Below, piece by piece: positions 52,984 to 61,178 of a stretch of 64,000 nt of DNA. The DNA is taken from assembly GCF_002259405.1 (NCBI RefSeq), contig NZ_NPFW01000023.1, forward strand, positions 395,467 through 459,466, read 5' to 3'. Numbering within the stretch: position 1 is the stretch's first letter; each line of letters begins with the position of its first letter. Made by a program: the position numbers and the translations under genes. This stretch comes from Rhodococcus sp. 14-2483-1-2 (GTDB lineage Bacteria; Actinomycetota; Actinomycetes; Mycobacteriales; Mycobacteriaceae). Below the pieces are notes generated by a model. That model did not search any database. It was given only the letters and a program-made list of their open reading frames with translations, and was not told the DNA's origin.

Positions 52984-53765
52984 CGAATCCTTCCGAATGC
53001 TCGTGATCCTGCATAGCCGCCGACCATCACCAATGCTGCGCACCATGCGAACGCGATGAGAACGGTGCTCGTGGCACCCGCGGTACCTGCTGTCGACAGC
53101 GCTCGAAGCCCATCCGCGACGCGGGTGACCGGCTGCTGTTCGACGACGGGTTCGAGCCAATCCGGGTACGCGCTGGTCGGTACGAAGCAATTGGAGAGCA
53201 GCAGCAGCGGGTAGTAGAGGAGCCCCCCGACCGACTGTGCGGTGTCCGCTTTGGCGATCGCATATCCGATTGCCAGGTACAGCAACGATGTTGCGGCACC
53301 GAACGACAACGCCAACAGGAAGAACAACGCGGCAGTCAGCACGCCGTTCTCGAACCGGAATCCGAGCCCGTACCCGGCGAGCAGAAGGACGACGATGCTG
53401 ATCAACGATCGCACGAGCTCACCGACCAGCAGCGAGAGCACCGGGGCCGACCGGGCGACGGGCATGGATCGAAGCCGATTCACCATGCCGCCGGCCGCGT
53501 CCTCCGCGGCCCACACCGACGCCGACATGGCGCTGAAGAACATAGCTTGAATGACGACGGCGGGAAGCAGATATTGGGCATAGTCGATGCCCAGGCGTTC
53601 CATCGGAATTCGGAAGACCGCATAGAACAGAAGCGTGAAGATCAGGGGGAGAACCAGGGCACCGACGATCGACGCAGGCCTGCGGGACATCAGGCGGAGG
53701 TGACGGCCCGCCAGCCAGAGTGTGTCCCCGACAGTCGAGGGGTGCACCGACGTCGAGGTGCTCAC
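52980..53765 (-). CDS. ABC-2 type permease (DrrB-like), first subunit
   Basis: 261 residues from a GTG start that overlaps the ATPase stop (GTGA). ABC-2 family: RPASIVGALVLPLIFTLLFYAVF first helix, AAEDAAGGMVNRLRSMPVARSAPVLS coupling region, four more helices and the QPVTRVADGLRALST motif before the last helix. Middle gene of the three-gene exporter operon. Confidence 0.88.
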   Translation of the reverse strand: MSTSTSVHPSTVGDTLWLAGRHLRLMSRRPASIVGALVLPLIFTLLFYAVFRIPMERLGIDYAQYLLPAVVIQAMFFSAMSASVWAAEDAAGGMVNRLRSMPVARSAPVLSLLVGELVRSLISIVVLLLAGYGLGFRFENGVLTAALFFLLALSFGAATSLLYLAIGYAIAKADTAQSVGGLLYYPLLLLSNCFVPTSAYPDWLEPVVEQQPVTRVADGLRALSTAGTAGATSTVLIAFAWCAALVMVGGYAGSRAFGRIR

Positions 53766-54721
53766 GTAGGCACCTCGATCCTGGTGGAACCGGTCAGGGC
53801 GAGGAAGACGTCGTCGAGACTCGGCTCCTGGAAACCGATTTCGGCGACGGCGATGTTGTTCTCGTCCAACAAGCGGACGACGTCGACGAGGGTGTCCGAG
53901 CCCTCTGCCGGAATTCCCAATGTATCGTCATCGGCGGGAGTCACCGGCCACCGCGTGCTCAATACCGTTCGTGCGCGGTCCGATTCGCCGTGCACGCGCA
54001 CTCGGACGGAGCTGCCGCCGATTCTGGTCTTCAGCTCCGACGACGTCCCCGCGGCGATGACTCGGCCGTGATCGATGACGACGATGTCGTCCGCGAGCTC
54101 GTCGGCTTCGGCCAGGTACTGCGTCGTCAGCACGATCGTGACTCCCGACGCCTTGAGAGTTCGGACAACCTCCCACAGTGCATTTCGGCTTCGGGGATCC
54201 AAGCCGGTCGTCGGCTCGTCGAGGAAGAGCACTCTCGGGCTTCCGACCATGGACGCCGCGAGATCGAGGCGACGTTTCATACCTCCGGAGAACGTTCCGC
54301 TGTGTCGGTCCGCCGCGTCGGAGAGCCCGAATTCTTCCAACAGTTCGTCGGCTCGTATCCGAGCCCGCCTGCCGCCGAGTTTGAGCAGTCGCCCGAAGAG
54401 CACGAGATTCTCACGGGCCGTGAGGTTGTCGTCCAAAGCTGCGAATTGACCCGTGAGGCCGATTCGTGAACGAACTGCGCCCGGGTCGGTGGTCACGTCG
54501 ATTCCGTCGACTCGTGCGACACCGCCGTCCGGGCGAACCAGAGTGGTCAACACGTTGATCGTGGTTGTCTTCCCGGCCCCGTTGGGTCCCAACAGGCCGA
54601 GAATGTTTCCCTCGTGCACCGTGAGATCCACGCCTTGGAGTGCTTTGACCTCTCCGAACGATTTCGTCAAGTTCTCTACGTAGACCATGGCCTCGCGGCC
54701 GAGGTTGTCCAGGTGAGTCAT
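53762..54721 (-). CDS. ABC exporter ATP-binding protein (DrrA-like)
   Basis: 319 residues. Walker A GPNGAGKTT, Q-loop GLTGQFAALDDNLTARENL, signature FSGGMKRRLDLAASMVG, Walker B VLFLDEPTTGLDPRSR, and switch His-equivalent TTQYLAEADELAD, where Gln precedes in place of the usual His. The C-terminal 80-residue extension is typical of the DrrA class. GGGAGG precedes ATG 54721. It faces the irtA operon across two iron boxes, so export and import genes are co-regulated by iron. Confidence 0.92.
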   Translation of the reverse strand: MTHLDNLGREAMVYVENLTKSFGEVKALQGVDLTVHEGNILGLLGPNGAGKTTTINVLTTLVRPDGGVARVDGIDVTTDPGAVRSRIGLTGQFAALDDNLTARENLVLFGRLLKLGGRRARIRADELLEEFGLSDAADRHSGTFSGGMKRRLDLAASMVGSPRVLFLDEPTTGLDPRSRNALWEVVRTLKASGVTIVLTTQYLAEADELADDIVVIDHGRVIAAGTSSELKTRIGGSSVRVRVHGESDRARTVLSTRWPVTPADDDTLGIPAEGSDTLVDVVRLLDENNIAVAEIGFQEPSLDDVFLALTGSTRIEVPT

Positions 54722-54774
54722 GCGGCCTCCCTTCAGAGCAATGCGGGCAGTCCTTCACTGGAACAGCAGGAATG

Positions 54775-54897
54775 TTAGGTAACCCTGCCCTCATAACCTA
54801 CAGCACAGAGGCCTCCGTCACGTAGGTGAAGCGACGCCGCACGCTCAGGTGACCAGACAAACAGACTCACCGGTTCAACAAGCTGAGGCTAACCTTG
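54775..54897. promoter_or_regulatory. Two IdeR boxes between the exporter and irtAB operons
   Basis: Box 1 TTAGGTAACCCTGCCCTCA (54775-54793, 13 of 19) faces the exporter operon. Box 2 CAAGCTGAGGCTAACCTTG (54879-54897, 15 of 19 with degenerate positions; AGGCTAACCT exact) faces irtA, whose start is 68 bases on. One box per direction fits separate iron-repressed promoters. Confidence 0.7.
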
Positions 54898-54964
54898 CTT
54901 GGATGTGTGAAGATATGACGGATCGGCGGGTCACCCCGCGAACTGCCATGAAGAGTGAGTGCAG

Positions 54965-56806
54965 ATGACGGTTCGAAGCGGACCACTCGCAGCAGGCGAA
55001 GCTGGAAATCGCCTTCCGCGGACGGTGGCGAAACAGAAGAAGAAAGAGGAGGCCGACGCGCGACGAGAGATCCTGGCTCCGGTACGCACCGCGCTGAACA
55101 CAGCAAGCGTGATCGTCGCGGTCGCCTCGGTCTGCGCGGTGGTTCCGTTCGTCCTGATAGTCGAACTGTGCCGGGAGCTGCTGAGCGAAGAGGTCGACAC
55201 CACCCGGGTCTCGCAGTTGTTGAGTGCCGCCGTGATCACACTCGGACTCCGGATCGTTCTGCAGGCCGTAGCGATGACCCTGTCGCACCTCACCGACGCA
55301 GGCTTCCAACTGTCCGTCAGGCGCGCACTCGCCGAAAAACTGACCCGAGTTCCCCTCGGATGGTTCGACTCGCACAACTCCGGCGAAGTGAAGCGCTACC
55401 TACAGGACGACGTCGAGGCACTGCACTACCTCGTCGCCCATGCGCGGCTCGAGTTCGTCGGTGCCGTCGTCGTTCCGATCGTGACACTCATGTACCTCTT
55501 CAGCGTCGAATGGCGTCTCGCACTGCTGTTGCTAGTTCCTCTGATCGTGTACGCAATCTTGTTGAGTCGCATGATGGATCAGAGCAGCCGCGATCGACTC
55601 GCGGTCTACAACCGATGGGAACGCACTGCGCAGTCGACGACGATCGAATACGTCGACGGCATTCAGGTCGTCCGCGCATTCGGCCAGGCCGGAAAGGCGC
55701 ACAGCGCTTTTCAAGACGCGATCGACGGCCAGGCGAAGAGTCTCGGACGCTTCAAAGTTCCCATGATCCGATTGCAGGCGATCGCCGACATCGTCGTATC
55801 CCCCGTTTTCGTCATGCTGGTGATCGTCCTCGGAGGATCGGTGGGCGTCACGCAAGAGTGGATCGCACCGATCGACGTGTTGCCCTTCCTGCTCGTCGGT
55901 CTGGGTCTCGGTAGTGCTGTCATGGGACTCGGATACAGCAGTCAGACCCTGCGCGAAGGCGCGGTGGCCGCGTCGAGACTCCATGGCGTTCAGCGGGAAG
56001 CCGAGTTGCCGTTCTCCGATACCGACGCCGCACCCGGGCAGGACAGAACCGTCCGATTCGACGCCGTGGACTTCGGCTACCGTGCGGACCACCAGGTGTT
56101 GCGCGGCGTCACCGTGGAACTGGTGCCAGGTACCATCACTGCACTCGTCGGACCTTCCGGTTCGGGCAAGTCCACACTGGCGGCACTACTGCCACGCTTC
56201 TACGACGTCGACAGTGGCCGGATCACCATCGGCGGAGTCGACATCCGTGACTTCAGCTCCGAAGAGCTTTATTGGACAGTCGGTTTCGTGTTCCAGGACG
56301 TCCGCCTCATCGAAGGCAGCATTCGCGAGAACCTGTTGATCGCGCGACCCGATGCCGACCAGTCCATGCTCGAAGCCGCTGCGCGTGCCGCTCAGATCCA
56401 CGACCGCATTGCCGACCTGCCTCGTGGATACGACTCCGAGATCGGTGTGGATGCAAGCCTCTCCGGTGGTGAAGCGCAACGACTGTCGATAGCGCGGACC
56501 TTGCTCGCCGACACCCCGGTACTGGTTCTCGATGAAGCAACCGCGTTCGCCGACCCGGAATCGGAAGCGGCGGTGCAGGATGCGTTGGCGACACTGGTCG
56601 CGGGACGGACGGTGTTGGTGATCGCACATCGCCTGCACACCATCACCGGCGTCGACCAGATCCTGGTTCTGGAAAACGGCGCAATAGTCGAACGAGGTGT
56701 CCACGACGATCTGAAATCCGCTGGCGGACAGTACCAACGCTTGTGGGAGATTAACGAACTGGCGCTGAACGCAATCTCACGTGTCATGCTGAAGGGAACT
56801 TCATGA
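54965..56806 (+). CDS. irtA: Ferric siderophore importer subunit, exporter-fold ABC half transporter (IrtA-like, no SIP domain)
   Basis: 613 residues from ATG 54965 (GTG 54959 possible). Six-helix membrane domain (40-330) followed by a nucleotide-binding domain: Walker A GPSGSGKST (about 397), signature LSGGEAQRLSIART (about 499), Walker B VLVLDEATAFAD (about 522), IAHRLHTI. M. tuberculosis IrtA has an N-terminal siderophore-interacting flavin domain of about 250 residues that is missing here; the function is encoded by a separate gene at 58565. It probably forms a heterodimer with the IrtB-like protein encoded 4 bases overlapping downstream. Confidence 0.9.
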   Translation: MTVRSGPLAAGEAGNRLPRTVAKQKKKEEADARREILAPVRTALNTASVIVAVASVCAVVPFVLIVELCRELLSEEVDTTRVSQLLSAAVITLGLRIVLQAVAMTLSHLTDAGFQLSVRRALAEKLTRVPLGWFDSHNSGEVKRYLQDDVEALHYLVAHARLEFVGAVVVPIVTLMYLFSVEWRLALLLLVPLIVYAILLSRMMDQSSRDRLAVYNRWERTAQSTTIEYVDGIQVVRAFGQAGKAHSAFQDAIDGQAKSLGRFKVPMIRLQAIADIVVSPVFVMLVIVLGGSVGVTQEWIAPIDVLPFLLVGLGLGSAVMGLGYSSQTLREGAVAASRLHGVQREAELPFSDTDAAPGQDRTVRFDAVDFGYRADHQVLRGVTVELVPGTITALVGPSGSGKSTLAALLPRFYDVDSGRITIGGVDIRDFSSEELYWTVGFVFQDVRLIEGSIRENLLIARPDADQSMLEAAARAAQIHDRIADLPRGYDSEIGVDASLSGGEAQRLSIARTLLADTPVLVLDEATAFADPESEAAVQDALATLVAGRTVLVIAHRLHTITGVDQILVLENGAIVERGVHDDLKSAGGQYQRLWEINELALNAISRVMLKGTS

Positions 56807-58539
56807 TAGACAAGGCCTTCCGGCTCGTTCCGGACGAATACGCCACCCTCACTCCGCGTTTGATCACGGTCACCGTTGCGCAGGCCCTGTCCCAAGCGGC
56901 CGCCTATTGCCTCCTGGTACCGGTCCTGGAGGCACTGTTCGACGGGGATACCGGCAGGGCGTGGTTCTGGACGGCGATCATGGCCGGGGTGGTCGCAGCG
57001 ATGGGCATTCTCACGTTCACGCAGGCGACTCTCGGACTGAAGATTGCAGTGGGTATGCAACTCGGACTGCAGACCCGTCTCGGCGACAAGCTCAATTCAC
57101 TACCGCTGGGGTGGTTCGAGACCCGCAATGCTGCCCAGTTGTCACGCATCGTGGTGGACGACGTTCGTGAGATTCAAGGTGCCGTGGCATATCTCAGCGC
57201 CAAACTGATCACCAGCATTCTCGTCCCTCTCGGCGTGGCCTGCGGAATGCTGTTCGTCGACTGGAGGATTGCGGTCGCAATGCTGATTGCCGCACCGGTA
57301 CTGTTCGCGGTCAATCGGTTGGGCAACCGGGCGTACCTCCGCGCCGACGAGCGCACCCACGTCGCTGCTGCCGAAGCGGATACTCGCGTCGTCGAATTTG
57401 CGCAGGCACAACCGATCCTGCGGGCGTTCGGAGCGGTGGGCAGCGGAAACCGCGCGCTCGACTCCGCCTTGGAAGCGCAGAAGAACGCTGCGGTACGCAA
57501 CGTGGCCTCGGCGGTTACCGGGGTGATCGTGTTCGGACTGGTGGTACAGGCGGTGTTCCTCGCACTGACGTACGTGGTGGTCGGACAGGTCACCGGCGGT
57601 TCGGTGTCCGCGGCAGCAGCCGTCGCATTGGTGGCGGTGAGTGCTCGCTTCATCGAACCGCTGAACCAGGCGGCACAGATCGGCAATGCCCTACGGTCTG
57701 CGTCGGCCTCGGTCGACCGCGCCTCCGATCTCTTGGCCGAACCCGTCCTGCCGGAGCATCGTTCGTCCGTTGTGCTCGGTGCACCGGAAGTCGCGTTCGA
57801 GTCGGTCTCGTTCGGGTACGACGTGGAAAAACCGGTCGTCTCGGACGTCAGCTTCACGGTCGCGCCTGGTACGACCACGGCGATCGTCGGGCCGAGCGGT
57901 GCAGGTAAGACAACGCTTCTACGGCTCGTCGCACGCTACGCCGACGTCGACTCGGGGTCGATCCGAGTAGGTGGCCATGACGTACGTGCACAATCTGCGG
58001 AGACGCTGCTGGACCAGCTGTCGCTGGTCTTTCAGAACGTCTACCTGTTCGACCGTTCGATCGCGGAGAACATCCGTATCGGTCGCCCCGACGCCTCGGA
58101 CGAGGACGTCCACCGAGCCGGTTCGATTGCTCGCGTCGACGAGATCACCGACCGACTACCCGACGGGTACGACAGCCCTGTCGGCGAGGGGGGTACGACG
58201 CTGTCCGGCGGCGAACGTCAGCGCGTGTCGATCGCGCGGGCACTGCTCAAGGACGCACCCATCGTCTTGCTCGACGAGGCGACCAGCGCCTTGGATCCGC
58301 ACAGCGAAGCCGTCGTGATCCGCGGTATCCACGAACTGACGAAGAACAAGACGGTCATCGTCGTCGCGCACCGATTGGTCACTATCGCTCATGCAGACCA
58401 GATTCTGTTCCTCGACGGCGGGCGGATAGTCGAACGCGGCACTCATGACGAACTTCTCGCGTTGGGCGGCCGCTATGCAGACTTCTGGAACGAGCGCTCA
58501 CGATCGCGTGGGTGGAGGTTGAATACGGTTACAGCCTGA
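56803..58539 (+). CDS. irtB: Ferric siderophore importer subunit (IrtB-like ABC half transporter)
   Basis: 578 residues: membrane domain (1-320) with LGWFETRNAAQLSRIVVDDVREIQG, then NBD with Walker A GPSGAGKTT (about 363), signature LSGGERQRVSIARALL (about 467), Walker B IVLLDEATSALDP and VAHRLVTI. The ATG overlaps the irtA stop. Partner of IrtA in importing the iron-loaded siderophore in Mycobacterium; the role here is inferred from the pair and its place. Confidence 0.9.
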   Translation: MIDKAFRLVPDEYATLTPRLITVTVAQALSQAAAYCLLVPVLEALFDGDTGRAWFWTAIMAGVVAAMGILTFTQATLGLKIAVGMQLGLQTRLGDKLNSLPLGWFETRNAAQLSRIVVDDVREIQGAVAYLSAKLITSILVPLGVACGMLFVDWRIAVAMLIAAPVLFAVNRLGNRAYLRADERTHVAAAEADTRVVEFAQAQPILRAFGAVGSGNRALDSALEAQKNAAVRNVASAVTGVIVFGLVVQAVFLALTYVVVGQVTGGSVSAAAAVALVAVSARFIEPLNQAAQIGNALRSASASVDRASDLLAEPVLPEHRSSVVLGAPEVAFESVSFGYDVEKPVVSDVSFTVAPGTTTAIVGPSGAGKTTLLRLVARYADVDSGSIRVGGHDVRAQSAETLLDQLSLVFQNVYLFDRSIAENIRIGRPDASDEDVHRAGSIARVDEITDRLPDGYDSPVGEGGTTLSGGERQRVSIARALLKDAPIVLLDEATSALDPHSEAVVIRGIHELTKNKTVIVVAHRLVTIAHADQILFLDGGRIVERGTHDELLALGGRYADFWNERSRSRGWRLNTVTA

Positions 58540-58548
58540 CCTGACGAT

Positions 58549-58563
58549 CGGTCGATTCGACCG
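58549..58563. terminator. Short palindrome between irtB and the SIP gene
   Basis: CGGTCGA-T-TCGACCG, 7-bp arms around one base, in the 25-base convergent gap. It may act as a bidirectional transcription end; weak as a terminator by itself. Confidence 0.4.
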
Positions 58564-58564
58564 C

Positions 58565-59254
58565 CTACTTCCAATACGCCTGCGACTTGATCGAATCCTT
58601 GGTGAAGCCGTGAACTGTCCTCAGCGTCTTGACGATCGATCGTGTCGTCCTCCCGTCACATGCGACCCAGGCGAAGGCACCCGGCTGGGGGGACAGTTCT
58701 TCGGCTGCCTCACGCAGCAGTCGGCCGTCGTCGATTCGTTGCAGCCAGGTCACCTGAGTATCGGCACCGGCATGAACGGGCAGGGTAGCGTCCGATTCGT
58801 ACTGCCATTCCAACCACACCTTCGCCGGCGTTCCACCGATCGCATCGAGAATGGTGTTGACTGCGGGCATTGATGCTGTGTCACCGAATATCACGAACTC
58901 CGACGGCATAGGGTCGGGGATGGCGAAGGTCGACCCGTTGCGACCCTTCATCAAGGTGGCCTCGAGAACATCGCCCGGCTCGGCCGTTTCGGCCCACTTC
59001 GACGCGGGGCCGTAGTGCACAGCGAACTCGATGGCGAAGGTGTCGTCTTCGGGGTTCTGCTGCACCAGGGTGTAGCCGCGTTGGCTCTCCTTGCCGTTAC
59101 CGTCGTCGAACCACACTCGCACCCATTGCGCCGGGTGAACCGGATGGTTCTTCAACAAACCACCGCCGGTGAAATGGACACGGATGTACTTGTCGGTAAC
59201 CGATTCTTTCGACGTCACGGTCAACTTGTAGTCGTCCGTCTTGTACGCCTTCAT
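58565..59254 (-). CDS. Siderophore-interacting flavoprotein (ferric-siderophore reductase, ViuB/SIP type)
   Basis: 229 residues from ATG 59254 (GAGG 8 bases upstream; ATG 59281 would overlap the iron box). SIP family: PAQWVRVWFDDG, the FAD-binding RGYTLVQQ motif, FAVHYGPASKWAETAEPGDVLEATLMKG, FVIFGDTASMPAVNTIL, and a C-terminal AWVACDGRTTRSIVKTLR near the NAD(P)H side. It would reduce Fe(III) bound to the siderophore in the cytoplasm, the task done by the N-terminal domain of mycobacterial IrtA. It points towards irtB but has its own iron box. Confidence 0.92.
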   Translation of the reverse strand: MKAYKTDDYKLTVTSKESVTDKYIRVHFTGGGLLKNHPVHPAQWVRVWFDDGNGKESQRGYTLVQQNPEDDTFAIEFAVHYGPASKWAETAEPGDVLEATLMKGRNGSTFAIPDPMPSEFVIFGDTASMPAVNTILDAIGGTPAKVWLEWQYESDATLPVHAGADTQVTWLQRIDDGRLLREAAEELSPQPGAFAWVACDGRTTRSIVKTLRTVHGFTKDSIKSQAYWK

Positions 59255-59280
59255 GATGATGCCCTCGACGCCTCTACCCA

Positions 59281-59299
59281 TAACCGTAGGCTACCCTAA
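59281..59299. promoter_or_regulatory. IdeR iron box of the SIP gene
   Basis: On the minus strand TTAGGGTAGCCTACGGTTA, 15 of 19 with degenerate positions. It lies 27 bases before the chosen SIP start and 23 bases from the insertion element, which has therefore just spared the promoter. Confidence 0.75.
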
Positions 59300-59315
59300 T
59301 TCGGCGGGTCGACGA

Positions 59316-59321
59316 GCTAGG
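59316..59321 (+). repeat. Target-site duplication of the IS, left copy
   Basis: GCTAGG directly before the left IS end, repeated at 60398-60403 directly after the right end. Confidence 0.85.
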
Positions 59322-60293
59322 TGTTCTTCCCGGGGACGTTGTGGACGGTCAGTTGCTCGATGGGTGACTTGCCGCCGATGCCGGTGTGGGGTCGGTGGTG
59401 ATTGTAGTGATGGATCCAGTCTTGGTAGGTCGCCGCTCTGGCTTCGTCGGAGAGATAGGTGTTCGCGTAGGCCCATTCCTGGTTGAGGGTTCGGTTGAAC
59501 CGTTCGACCTTGCCGTTGGTCTGCGGCCGGTACGGCCTGGTTCGCTTGTGCTTGATCCCAGGGCCCAGGGTCTGCGCGAACAGTGTTGAGCGGTAACAGG
59601 ATCCGTTGTCGGTCAGCACACGCGCGACCGTGATGTCATGGGCTGCGAAGTAGGCTTTGGCGCGCTCGAAGAACCCCGAGGCGGTTTCTTTGCGTTCGTC
59701 ACCGAGAATCTGAAGAATACGCGAGCCGGCTGTGATCGTCGACGGCGTGATGGACGTAGGAGTAGCCGCGGCCCTGTTTCTTGTTGTGCCGCTTTCCGAT
59801 CGCGCGGCCGAGCTTGCGATGTCCGCCGCCGTCGGGGATTCGGCCGAGCTTTTTGATGCCGATGTGGATCAGATCACCGGGAGCGGGATGCTCGTAGCGA
59901 TGCGGCTGCGGGCGTCGTACAGCAAGTCCGGTGTTCTGGTCGAGGTGGCGAAGCAGCGGCATCTTGTAGCGGCGTAGGACCGCTGAGACGGTGCTGTGCG
60001 GCATGTGCAGGTGGTAGCCGATGCGGTGGTCCCCACCGGCGGAGGAAGCGCAGGTTGATGACTCGGCGTTCGGTGCGGGTCGGTGTCCGGTTCGGGTTGT
60101 GGTGGGGTCTGCTCGAGCGATCGGCCATTGCCGTCGCGCCGCCGGTGCGGTAGCGGTCGGCCCATTTCTTGGCTGTGGTCGGTGAAACCTGGAATCGTTC
60201 GGCCGCTCGGCGGATCGACCATCCGTCGTCGACGATCGATGTCGCGAGTTTCAATCGCCCCTTCGGGGTGAGCAAGGCATTAGCGTGTGACAC
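59317..60293 (-). pseudogene. IS481-type transposase, two frameshifts
   Basis: Reading from GTG 60293: LTPKGRLKLATSIVDDGWSIRRAAERFQVSPTTAKKWADRY (HTH), RRVINLRFLRRWGP, then a frameshift near 60030, then MPHSTVSAVLRRYKMPLLRHLDQ, DLIHIGIKKLGRI (first Asp), VDDHSRLAYS, a second frameshift near 59715, and ILGDERKETASGFFERAKAYF, LTDNGSCY (second Asp), RPYRPQTNGKVERFNRTL (Glu). The DDE triad residues are all still present. The TAG stop (59317-59319) lies in the duplicated target, not in the element. Intact length would be about 320 residues. Confidence 0.85.
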
Positions 60294-60397
60294 GAGGACC
60301 TCTCGGTTGTCGGTGCAGTTGTGGTAACCACACCGATACCGGAGGTCCTCACCTATCTGTCGCTGCCACGCCGTCCACAACGTCCCTGCTCATTACA
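59322..60397 (-). mobile_element. IS481-family insertion sequence, 1076 bp
   Basis: Bounded by inverted repeats: both ends start TGT, diverge for 8 bases, then share GGGACGTTGTGGACGG (left 59322-59348, right 60371-60397). TGT ends and this spacing are typical of IS481. A 6-bp duplication GCTAGG flanks it. The single transposase gene is broken by two frameshifts, so the copy cannot move by itself. Confidence 0.9.
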
Positions 60398-60403
60398 GCT
60401 AGG
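60398..60403 (+). repeat. Target-site duplication of the IS, right copy
   Basis: GCTAGG directly after the right terminal ACA, matching 59316-59321. Confidence 0.85.
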
Positions 60404-60468
60404 CGGCCTGCCATTCGTAACGCGAAATAGATGAATCAGGTGCACTTCCACATTCACTCGTCGATTTC

Positions 60469-61113
60469 GTGAATCTGGTCGAAGCGAACGAGGCCAGGTG
60501 TAAATTCGAGACGGTGTATGCACCGACGTGGCAACAACTCACGGCGCGCAATACTGCGGCGACCGACCTCATCCTGTCGGGCTCGCTGCACGTCGTCGGT
60601 GAGATCGACACGGGCTTCGTCGACGATCATTTCGAGTTCCGCCACGGCCGGGGTGACCGCTGGTGGGTCGAACGCAACGGCGAGATCGTCTACGCATCGT
60701 CGAGCTCCACCGACACGGTCCCCGTCGCCCGCATCGATGGACAGATGGTCCACCAACGCACCACGAGCCTGATCCGTCTCGGCGCACTGTTCACTCCGCG
60801 AGATCTCTTCGGCCCGCGATCGCTCCTGACCCGGCGGACACCAGCTCAGCATGTCGCTCATGGCCCGACAGTGGTCGACCACGCTGGCCGTCCGGCCTGG
60901 TCGACCGAGTTGACGTCGCCCACTGGACTCATTACGACAATGGTCATCGACGATGAAACTGGCCTCATCTTGAGCCTGAGCAGTCGCGATCATGGTCAGT
61001 CGCTTCACCTCGACAATCTGACCGAACACGCCGAACTTTCCGATGGTCAATTCGTATGGGACGGCGACACCATCGAATCGAATGATCTGAGGAGCTTCCG
61101 ACTGTCCTGGTAG
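60469..61113 (+). CDS. Hypothetical protein, beta-rich
   Basis: 214 residues from GTG 60469, the only usual start after an in-frame stop at 60418; there is no clear ribosome-binding site. No signal peptide or membrane helix. The middle and end alternate short strands (FVDDHFEFRHGRGDRWWVERNGEIVYA, PAWSTELTSPTGLITTMVIDDETGLILSLSS), recalling LolA/LppX-like convex beta sheets, but I cannot assign a family. It is convergent with the next gene. A long opposite-strand frame (60454-61575) is taken as a shadow because codon use favours this strand. Confidence 0.65.
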   Translation: MNLVEANEARCKFETVYAPTWQQLTARNTAATDLILSGSLHVVGEIDTGFVDDHFEFRHGRGDRWWVERNGEIVYASSSSTDTVPVARIDGQMVHQRTTSLIRLGALFTPRDLFGPRSLLTRRTPAQHVAHGPTVVDHAGRPAWSTELTSPTGLITTMVIDDETGLILSLSSRDHGQSLHLDNLTEHAELSDGQFVWDGDTIESNDLRSFRLSW

Positions 61114-61178
61114 CTCACCGCCCAGTGGCTCTGTCCGGTCCGTCTCGCCACCCTGTACAGACGCAGTTAGCACATTGC

